Assembly (NCBI GenBank): GCA_016840695.1
Contig: JAEORV010000038.1
Span: 1 to 8,886, forward strand
Reading direction: 5' to 3'
Length of the DNA: 8,886 nt
Origin: Promethearchaeota archaeon
Lineage (GTDB): Archaea; Asgardarchaeota; Lokiarchaeia; Sigyniarchaeales; SOKP01
Part shown: positions 1-5,787 of the stretch, in pieces
Layout: each line of letters begins with the position of its first letter
Position numbering within the stretch: position 1 is the first letter of the stretch
The notes under the pieces: generated by a model
Databases searched by the model: none
The model's input: only the letters and a program-made list of their open reading frames with translations
What the model was told of the DNA's origin: nothing
Translations under genes and position numbers: made by a program

Positions 1-20
1 GGATGTGAATAAAAAAATTT

Positions 21-31
21 TTTAAAATATA
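21..31 (+). promoter_or_regulatory. Putative archaeal TATA box of the DsrE-hdr operon
   Basis: TTTAAAATATA lies 44-54 nt before the first ATG of the operon. An archaeal TATA box acts about 25 nt upstream of the start site, so transcription would begin near position 55 and leave a leader of about 20 nt carrying the SD motif at 65-70. The surroundings are almost pure A/T, including an 11-A run at 35-45, so the box is not sharply distinguished from background. No operator repeat was recognised. Confidence 0.45.
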
Positions 32-74
32 GGCAAAAAAAAAAAGAAAAAAATACAAAATAAAAGGTGGTCAA

Positions 75-572
75 ATGACTGAAACAGAAAAGAATCCTAG
101 TGGTCAAGTATCTGAAAATACTGAACTTGGCGAACACACTAGTAACGCATCAATCAATTATATTGTAAGCGAATATAATTTTGAGAAATTTATGATGATG
201 TTTATCCTGGGTACAACCGGTGATGCAATGGATGTAAAGATGAACTTCTTTTTTACATTCTGGGGGCTTTTCAATCTTAAGAAGAAATCGAAACCTAGAG
301 TAGGTAAGGTTCCATGGCGAGGAATTCCCATGCCATATAAAAGAATGGCAACAGGGATTTTCAAGAAGAGATTGAAAAAATTCGGAATCGAGGATGTAAA
401 AGGGATGCTAATTGAAGCTGTAGAAAGTGGCAATGTAAAGTTATACCCATGCCAAATGACTATGGATTTAATGGGAATTAAAAGAGAAGATCTGTATGAT
501 TTTGTCGAAGATCCTGTTGGAGCAGCTTCATTTTTAGAAATGAGTGAAGGAAGTAGGATTGTATCATTATAA
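75..572 (+). CDS. DsrE/DsrF-like family sulfur-carrier protein (DsrE2/COG2210 type)
   Basis: This is a 165-residue soluble protein of the DsrE/DsrF/DsrH-like superfamily. Members carry persulfide sulfur on a conserved cysteine and pass it to partners such as TusA. The family pattern is visible: a strand-rich start with a GTTGDAMD segment (residues 46-53), the stretch FFFTFWGL near residues 58-65, the basic/proline loop at about 66-90, and the signature P-C-Q-M-T-M-D-L-M-G-I with its only cysteine, Cys126. The first 25 residues are polar and probably disordered. No transmembrane segment is seen, although some DsrE2 proteins have one. The ATG at 75 is supported by AGGTGG at 65-70. It is the first gene of the operon and is separated from hdrC by a T-rich 30-nt gap. 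The family call is firm; the sulfur donor and acceptor are inferred from context. Confidence 0.85.
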   Translation: MTETEKNPSGQVSENTELGEHTSNASINYIVSEYNFEKFMMMFILGTTGDAMDVKMNFFFTFWGLFNLKKKSKPRVGKVPWRGIPMPYKRMATGIFKKRLKKFGIEDVKGMLIEAVESGNVKLYPCQMTMDLMGIKREDLYDFVEDPVGAASFLEMSEGSRIVSL

Positions 573-577
573 ATTTA

Positions 578-588
578 TTTTTTTTTTT
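578..588 (+). terminator. T11 tract between the DsrE gene and hdrC (possible leaky terminator)
   Basis: Eleven consecutive T residues follow the DsrE stop codon by five nucleotides. Oligo-T on the non-template strand is enough for intrinsic termination in many archaea. There is no room for a full promoter between the tract and hdrC, so hdrC must be reached by read-through or from a promoter inside the DsrE gene. The tract may therefore lower expression of the Hdr genes relative to the DsrE protein. Confidence 0.4.
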
Positions 589-600
589 AATTAATAAAAA

Positions 601-614
601 AGGTGGTAAAAATA
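601..614 (+). promoter_or_regulatory. SD motif overlapping the annotated GTG start of hdrC
   Basis: AAAAGGTGGT occurs here (598-607) and again before the first gene (62-71), where it clearly serves as SD with the ATG four nucleotides later. At hdrC the only standard in-frame start, GTG 603-605, lies inside the motif. The codon at the expected SD distance, 612-614, is ATA. Initiation could be at GTG 603 without a separate SD, or at a non-standard AUA three codons downstream. Confidence 0.4.
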
Positions 615-1163
615 TCGGATACTGAAGAAAGTTCGAGAAAATATAAGACAGATGAAGATTTTGACTCTCAATATTTTAAAAATATTGAAAGAAAGACTAA
701 CATATGGTCATGCATTCAATGTGGTACCTGTACTGCTAGCTGTGAAAGTGGCCGATGGACAGCACTTAAAACCCGTTCTATCATTCGGAGGTTAGTTCTC
801 GGAGATCTTAGCGTGTTAGAGGACCCAGACATATGGTTATGTACTACTTGTTATCAATGTTATGAGCGTTGTCCTAGGGATGTAAGACCTACAGATGTAA
901 TCATGGAATTGAGAAATTATGCTACAAAATTAGGAAATATCAGCCCAAATCATCGCGCCGTGGTTGGATACTTGAAGAATTTTGGCCACGCGGTTCCAAT
1001 TAACGATCAAATAAGGAAGCAACGGGTTGAATTGGGCTTAGAAGAACTCCCTCCTACTTTAACTAAATATAAAGAAGAGGGAGATGATAAAGATTTGAAA
1101 AAAATCGAAGAACATTTATTCGATATACCAGAAAAAAAAGAAGATAAGGAGGAGGAGGAATAA
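603..1163 (+). CDS. hdrC: Heterodisulfide reductase subunit C (HdrC), two [4Fe-4S] ferredoxin-like
   Basis: HdrC relays electrons from HdrA to the catalytic subunit HdrB through two [4Fe-4S] clusters in the cytoplasmic Hdr complex. Both motifs are complete in this 186-residue protein: Cys37/40/43/47 in a CIQCGTCTASC segment and Cys80/83/86/90 in CTTCYQCYERCP. The family stretches W-T-A-x-K-T-R and R-P-T-D-V-I-M-E-L-R-N are also present. The first motif ends in C-E-S where many HdrCs have C-P-S, but no cluster ligand is lost. The C-terminal tail (about residues 165-186) is very rich in Lys and Glu; its codons contain the purine-rich SD of hdrB. The stop codon touches the hdrB ATG directly (TAAATG). 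There is no membrane anchor, so it is not the membrane HdrE/D type. The start is uncertain: GTG 603 is used here, with ATA 612 as the alternative. Confidence 0.93.
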   Translation: MVKISDTEESSRKYKTDEDFDSQYFKNIERKTNIWSCIQCGTCTASCESGRWTALKTRSIIRRLVLGDLSVLEDPDIWLCTTCYQCYERCPRDVRPTDVIMELRNYATKLGNISPNHRAVVGYLKNFGHAVPINDQIRKQRVELGLEELPPTLTKYKEEGDDKDLKKIEEHLFDIPEKKEDKEEEE

Positions 1164-2078
1164 ATGGCAAGAGATATGATATTTGCATTTTTCCTTGGTT
1201 GTTTAATGCCAAACAGGTATCCTCAAATTGAAAAGGCTACTAAATTCGTTATGGAAAAATTAGGATATGAAATTTTAGAAATGGAGAAAGCAGCATGTTG
1301 TCCAGCACCTGGAGTTTTCCGATCTTTTAATAAAGGTGATTGGATGGTCCATGCAGCAAGAAATCTATGTATCGCAGAAAAAATGGATGCAGATATATTG
1401 ACGGTGTGTAATGGTTGTTTCGGAACGCTTCAGGAAGTTAATAAACATCTCAAAGAAGATGAAAATTTAAGAGAGCAAGTTAACGAAAAATTGAAGTTAC
1501 TTGGTGATTATGAGTTTAAAGGTACTATTGAGGTAAGACACATGACAGAAGTCTTAGGTTGGGATATAGGTTCATGGGGAATAGAAGACCATATCGTTAG
1601 AAAAGTAGACCTCAGAGCTTCAATCCATTATGGATGTCATTTCCTTAAACCAACTACGATTAGAGAACTTGATAGCTCTGAGAAGCCTACGATTATCGAA
1701 GATTTTATCGAGGTGTTAGGAGTTGAAGCAGTCCCATTTAATGAACAATTAACATGTTGTGGAGCTGGTGGCGGAGTAAAAGCTTATGATGGCAATGCAA
1801 GCATGAAGATTTTCGGAGAAAAAATGAAGAATATTGATGAAGTTAAACCTGATATCATTTTAGATATTTGTCCTTTCTGTCATCTTCAATTTGAGACGGG
1901 ACAAGATTATCTTAATAAGAATAAAGGATGCAATTACGACTATCCAGTGATCCATATTGCCCAACTTACAGCTTATTGTTTAGGCATGGATGCAGAATCA
2001 CTAGGTCTCCAATATCAACTGATGGGTAAAACTTTTGATTTCGGAGCAAAAGTAATTAAAGATAAGGAGGCAGCATAA
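1164..2078 (+). CDS. hdrB: Heterodisulfide reductase subunit B (HdrB), two CCG domains
   Basis: HdrB is the catalytic subunit that reduces a disulfide (CoM-S-S-CoB in methanogens) at two non-cubane [4Fe-4S] clusters. The 304-residue protein has both cysteine-rich CCG domains intact: Cys13, Cys45-Cys46, Cys82, Cys85, then Cys158, Cys198-Cys199 (CCGAGGG), Cys236, Cys239 (CPFCH). Its length is normal for HdrB. Because both domains keep all five cysteines it resembles canonical HdrB rather than a copy that lost a cluster. The ATG follows a GGAGGAGGAGG purine stretch at 1148-1158 and abuts the hdrC stop. The usual order hdrC-hdrB-hdrA is kept. The family assignment is firm. The physiological disulfide is unknown, because the operon carries sulfur-carrier genes and no methanogenesis genes. 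Confidence 0.95.
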   Translation: MARDMIFAFFLGCLMPNRYPQIEKATKFVMEKLGYEILEMEKAACCPAPGVFRSFNKGDWMVHAARNLCIAEKMDADILTVCNGCFGTLQEVNKHLKEDENLREQVNEKLKLLGDYEFKGTIEVRHMTEVLGWDIGSWGIEDHIVRKVDLRASIHYGCHFLKPTTIRELDSSEKPTIIEDFIEVLGVEAVPFNEQLTCCGAGGGVKAYDGNASMKIFGEKMKNIDEVKPDIILDICPFCHLQFETGQDYLNKNKGCNYDYPVIHIAQLTAYCLGMDAESLGLQYQLMGKTFDFGAKVIKDKEAA

Positions 2079-2080
2079 AA

Positions 2081-4120
2081 ATGACGGTTAAAGATGAAAA
2101 AATTAAAAACTCTGAACTAGCTGAAGGATCTCAAGAGAAGATGGGTTTTCCCGAGGATGAGCCTCGGATTGGCGTCTATGTCTGTCATTGTGGACATAAC
2201 ATTGCAGGCACGGTAGATGTTGCTGAGGTTGCTGAATCTGCTAGTAATTTACCAAATGTTGTTGAAGCGAAACATTACATGTTCATGTGTTCAAAACCAG
2301 GTGTTCAATTATTAAAAGATGATATTAAAGAAAAAGGTGTTAACCGAACTGTCGTTGCTTCTTGTTCAAAAAACCAGCATGGAAGGACCTTTGCGCGGAC
2401 GATTGAAGAGATGGGATTAAATAAACATCTACATCAGCAAGTAAATGTAAGAGAATTTTGTAGTTGGGTTCATAAAAAAGATAAAGATAAAGCTACTGAA
2501 AAAGCTAAAAAATTAGTCGAAGCAGGAGTTAATCGGGCACGAAAATTAGAGGAAGTCGAAACAAAGAAGATCCGTACAACCAAGGCAGCTTTAGTTATTG
2601 GTGCAGGAATTGCAGGACTAAGAGCCACTTATGATATAGCAGAATTAGGAATCCCAGTGTATTTAATTGAGAGGAATTCTACTATTGGTGGACACATGAC
2701 TCGATTGAATAAAACATTCCCTACAAACGAATGCCCACAATGTAGTATCTCGCCCCTTACGAATGGTGTTGCAAATCACCCCCTAGTTGAGCTATATACA
2801 AATGCTCAAATCAAGAGCGTTGAGGGTTCAATGGGAAATTATGAAATTGAAGTTGAAATTAAACCTCGATATGTGAAAGATAACTGTACTTCTTGCGGAG
2901 AATGTGAAGCTAATTGTCCCGTTGAGGTTCCTTCTGAATGGGATAAAGGAATGTCCACGCGAGGGGCTATATACAAGGCGTATCCACAGGCCATTCCAGC
3001 GACCTATGTTCGATCCAAGAAAGATTGCATTGAATGTAATACATGTATAAACATATGTCCTGTTCAAGCAGTTGATTTTTCCCAAGAACCAGAAACAAAA
3101 ACATTCAAGGTTGGATCTATAGTTGTTGCCGCTGGATACGAAGAATATGATCCTACCGAAATTGATGCATATCATTACGGACAAGAGGGTTATGATGATA
3201 TAATCACGCAATTACAACTTGAACGAATGCTTGGTCCTACTTCAATGACTGGAAGTGAAGTAATGAGGCCTTCTGACGGTAAAATACCCAAAAAGGTTGT
3301 AATGATTCAATGCGTTGGAAGTAGAAACGAACAAGTAGGAAATAAATATTGCACGGGTGTATGTTGTAAATTTGCAACCAAAAATGCTGGATTAGTAAAA
3401 GACATGTATCCTGATGCCGATGTGACGATTTGTTATATAGACATGAGAACTCCTGGACTTAACTTCGAGGAGTATTATAAAGCAGCTCAAGAAAAAGGCG
3501 TGAGGTATATCAGGGGAAGACCCTCCGAAATATTAAAAGATCCAATATCTGGTGATCTTTCTGTGATTGTAGAAGATACATTATCTCAGACACCTCTAAA
3601 GTTGAAAGCTGATTTAGTTGTTCTCTCAGCAGCAATGGTTCCTCCAGAAGGAATAGGTCCTTTAGGTTCAAAATTAAAAATTTTACGCTCTAAAGAAGGA
3701 TTTTTCAAGGAATTCCATATCAAGATGAATCCAACTGCAAGCAGTAAAGGAGGTATCTATTTAGCAGGCACAATTCAAGGACCGAAAGATATTTCTGAAA
3801 CTGTAGCTCATGCAGGGAATGCAGCAGCTTTAGCAGCTCAACCTTTAGTAAAAGGATATATAGAAAAGGAGATGCTCATCCCTTACATCGATTATGACTT
3901 ATGCATGGATTGTGGGATGTGTATAACTGCGTGTAATCCTGCAGCAATTAGCATGAATGAAGATGGACGACCTGACGTAAACGAAGTAGCATGCAAATCA
4001 TGTGGAATTTGTATGCCCGCGTGTCCTACAGGGGCTATACAACTGTTAAACTTTAGAGACGACCAATTACTAGATGAAATTGTTCCAATAGCGGGTGGAG
4101 GTGTAGTTTGTAATGAGTAG
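2081..4120 (+). CDS. hdrA: Heterodisulfide reductase subunit A (HdrA), electron-bifurcating FAD/FeS flavoprotein
   Basis: HdrA holds the FAD that splits electron pairs between HdrB, via HdrC, and ferredoxin. Domains in this 679-residue protein run in order: an N-terminal cysteine domain (Cys35, Cys37, Cys70, Cys95), a Rossmann FAD fold (GAGIAG, 174-179; GG at 203-204), the HdrA-specific CPQCSISP motif with Cys218/Cys221, two inserted ferredoxin motifs (Cys269/272/275/279 and Cys316/319/322/326), the second half of the thioredoxin-reductase-like fold (C-V-G-S-R at 411; AGTIQGPKDI at 562-571), and two C-terminal ferredoxin motifs (Cys608/611/614/618 and Cys638/641/644/648). All four ferredoxin motifs are complete. 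The length is ordinary for a stand-alone HdrA with no fused MvhD. The ATG has AAGGAGG ten nucleotides upstream. The 3' end overlaps mvhD by 8 nt (ATGAGTAG), consistent with translational coupling. Confidence 0.96.
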   Translation: MTVKDEKIKNSELAEGSQEKMGFPEDEPRIGVYVCHCGHNIAGTVDVAEVAESASNLPNVVEAKHYMFMCSKPGVQLLKDDIKEKGVNRTVVASCSKNQHGRTFARTIEEMGLNKHLHQQVNVREFCSWVHKKDKDKATEKAKKLVEAGVNRARKLEEVETKKIRTTKAALVIGAGIAGLRATYDIAELGIPVYLIERNSTIGGHMTRLNKTFPTNECPQCSISPLTNGVANHPLVELYTNAQIKSVEGSMGNYEIEVEIKPRYVKDNCTSCGECEANCPVEVPSEWDKGMSTRGAIYKAYPQAIPATYVRSKKDCIECNTCINICPVQAVDFSQEPETKTFKVGSIVVAAGYEEYDPTEIDAYHYGQEGYDDIITQLQLERMLGPTSMTGSEVMRPSDGKIPKKVVMIQCVGSRNEQVGNKYCTGVCCKFATKNAGLVKDMYPDADVTICYIDMRTPGLNFEEYYKAAQEKGVRYIRGRPSEILKDPISGDLSVIVEDTLSQTPLKLKADLVVLSAAMVPPEGIGPLGSKLKILRSKEGFFKEFHIKMNPTASSKGGIYLAGTIQGPKDISETVAHAGNAAALAAQPLVKGYIEKEMLIPYIDYDLCMDCGMCITACNPAAISMNEDGRPDVNEVACKSCGICMPACPTGAIQLLNFRDDQLLDEIVPIAGGGVVCNE

Positions 4121-4559
4121 TTGTGATATTAATGAATGTGAAGGTAAATATGACAATATTGTAGTGTTCATGTGTAATGAATGTGGACAAGGTTCAGCAA
4201 ATACAGCGGGAGTAGGTAGAATGCCTTACGATCCATCAGTGAGAATAGTTAGAGTTCAATGCACGGGCCAAATTGGACCAATCCAGATCATGGATGCATT
4301 AAATAACGGTGCTGACGCTGTTTCATGTGTAGGGTGCTGTATAGGAGCGTGTCATTTCTTTAATGGAAATCTCTTGTCCATGCGCCGTATAAAATTGATG
4401 AAGAAGATGTTTAAAGAACTTGGTTATAGCGATCAGTTCATTAATCAATATACTTCGAGAGCAGCTGAGGGAGAAACTGCAGTTGGAGACTTCGAGGATA
4501 TAGTAGAAAGATTATGTACTGCAATAACAGAGGGAGGTACTTTTGAAAATGAATGTTAA
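4113..4559 (+). CDS. mvhD: MvhD-like [2Fe-2S] electron-transfer subunit (FlpD/MvhD family)
   Basis: MvhD passes electrons from a hydrogenase, formate dehydrogenase or F420 module to HdrA. The 148-residue protein shows the family's cysteine set: Cys21 and Cys24 (M-C-N-E-C), Cys50 (V-Q-C-T-G) and the G-C-C-I-G-A-C-H segment with Cys75/76 and Cys80, followed by the usual N-G-N and a basic helix (R-R-I-K-L-M-K-K). An extra cysteine pair sits at the N-terminus (Cys4, Cys9) and another at Cys72; their role is unknown. The start overlaps the hdrA end by 8 nt with GGAGGTG at 4097-4103. The 3' end overlaps the next gene by 11 nt (ATG start) or 17 nt (TTG start). All key positions are ordinary Cys codons, so no selenocysteine is needed. 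It sits between hdrA and the hydrogenase-small-subunit-like gene, as expected for a link between the two. Confidence 0.9.
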   Translation: MSSCDINECEGKYDNIVVFMCNECGQGSANTAGVGRMPYDPSVRIVRVQCTGQIGPIQIMDALNNGADAVSCVGCCIGACHFFNGNLLSMRRIKLMKKMFKELGYSDQFINQYTSRAAEGETAVGDFEDIVERLCTAITEGGTFENEC

Positions 4560-5787
4560 AGTTTTTCAATTTAACGGATGTAATAAATGCTTCCACGAAA
4601 CAATATTATTAAAGCAGAATGACATGGAAGTTGAGCTCATTTCTAATCCTAAAGATTGGAAAGGAGAAAAGATTGATGTTGCGGTAGTTAGTGGATATTT
4701 ATTACCTGAAGACAAGGAGATCTTGTTGAACATACAATCTAACGCAAATAAATTAATAGCTTACGGAGATTGTACCACTACAGGGGGAATTTTCGGTCTT
4801 GCTAATCAAAAAGGAGCCAACATCACGCCCATCAGTAAAATAATACCTGAATCGTTTAAAATCAATGGATGTTTAGCGGAAATTGAAGAGTTAACTGCGA
4901 CGATTAAAGGAGGAGAAGTAGATAAACCACCATCTTTATGTAAGGTTTGTAAGAGAAGATCAACTTGCGAATATTTAGATGAGGTTCATCGACAAATTGA
5001 CATTTTTGAAAACGAAGAAGCATGTTTCAATGATTTAGGATTCTTATGTAACGGTTATATTGCTACTGAATGCAAAGAACGCTGCGTTGATTACGGAACG
5101 CAATGTCGTGGGTGTAAACCCATAATTGATAGGTCCGGTGTGAGAATGCTGGGAATGTTCGGAACCTTGATGGGAAATGTTGAAGTTGCTACTGAGGCAT
5201 CTAAATACGGAGCCACTGATAAGTTAGCCGATAAAGACGATGACATGACAGAAAGTTTACCAGATATAGTTGGTAATTTCTTTAGATTTTCACTGCCTAC
5301 CTCGGGACTTCCTAAAGGTAGAATCCATTCTAAAGGTAGTATCTTAGAGAATGTATTTACAGGTAGACTTATTGAGGAATTTCCATTAATAACAGGTCTA
5401 TTAGGCGGAGATAATTCAATCTCGATGACGTTGAGCATTATTGAAGCTTACGAAAAAGGAGCGGAGATTGAAGTAAACGAACAAACCAAGCAATACAGAC
5501 AGAAATTGCGCAGTTTAGAAAAAGAATTGAAAAATGCGATTGATGCTCAAGATGCAGAAAAATACAAAGATGTGACCGAAAAAATTCGCAAGATTGCCGG
5601 GAACATGAACTTATCGAACGTTTTTTACGGAGGTTTTAAAACGCCTATTGATGGAGCTGATAACTTTGACGATTATAAAGCAGAACCTTTTGAGATAAAG
5701 GAAGGTACTTATAAAAATGGAATTGTGGAATTCAGCATCGATTCGAAAGGTGTAATTAAAGAGATAAAAATTAAGGAGGGAGCATGA
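4549..5787 (+). CDS. [NiFe]-hydrogenase small-subunit-like FeS protein (MvhG/FrhG type) with C-terminal extension
   Basis: Residues 1 to about 250 match the small subunit of group 3 [NiFe] hydrogenases (MvhG/FrhG), which carries electrons through three clusters. The proximal-cluster set is present: Cys11 and Cys14 (N-G-C-N-K-C), Cys75 (G-D-C-T-T-T-G-G) and Cys108. A further cysteine block follows: 131, 134, 140, 159, 167, 175, 179, 186 and 189, ending in C-R-G-C. The family's late F-R-F-S-L segment is at 245-249. An extension of about 160 residues follows, with no cysteine, a segment resembling part of a large subunit (about 263-304) and a likely coiled coil at about 310-350. No catalytic large subunit is in the window, so hydrogenase activity is not supported; a relay between the next gene's flavoprotein and MvhD is inferred. 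The ATG 4549 start gives 412 residues and sits 11 nt from AGGGAGG; TTG 4543 would add two residues at shorter spacing. It overlaps mvhD and, by 4 nt, the next gene. Confidence 0.82.
   Translation: MNVKVFQFNGCNKCFHETILLKQNDMEVELISNPKDWKGEKIDVAVVSGYLLPEDKEILLNIQSNANKLIAYGDCTTTGGIFGLANQKGANITPISKIIPESFKINGCLAEIEELTATIKGGEVDKPPSLCKVCKRRSTCEYLDEVHRQIDIFENEEACFNDLGFLCNGYIATECKERCVDYGTQCRGCKPIIDRSGVRMLGMFGTLMGNVEVATEASKYGATDKLADKDDDMTESLPDIVGNFFRFSLPTSGLPKGRIHSKGSILENVFTGRLIEEFPLITGLLGGDNSISMTLSIIEAYEKGAEIEVNEQTKQYRQKLRSLEKELKNAIDAQDAEKYKDVTEKIRKIAGNMNLSNVFYGGFKTPIDGADNFDDYKAEPFEIKEGTYKNGIVEFSIDSKGVIKEIKIKEGA

Noticed and set aside
1..12. Possible last three codons and stop of an upstream gene (G-C-E-stop in frame 1)
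   Set aside because: Only three codons are visible, which is not enough to distinguish a gene end from chance; the region serves better as the upstream flank of the operon promoter.
35..53. A-rich tract as a functional repeat or origin element
   Set aside because: It is a simple A homopolymer with one G in an AT-rich leader and has no repeat unit or associated replication feature.
2828..3211. Minus-strand open frame of 127 codons inside hdrA
   Set aside because: It is antisense to conserved ferredoxin motifs of HdrA, its product is Phe/Ile/Asn-rich with no recognisable domain, and no SD was identified.
5091..5438. Minus-strand open frame inside the small-subunit-like gene
   Set aside because: It is opposite the end of the small-subunit cysteine block and the start of the extension, with no recognisable motif or SD; an antisense shadow.
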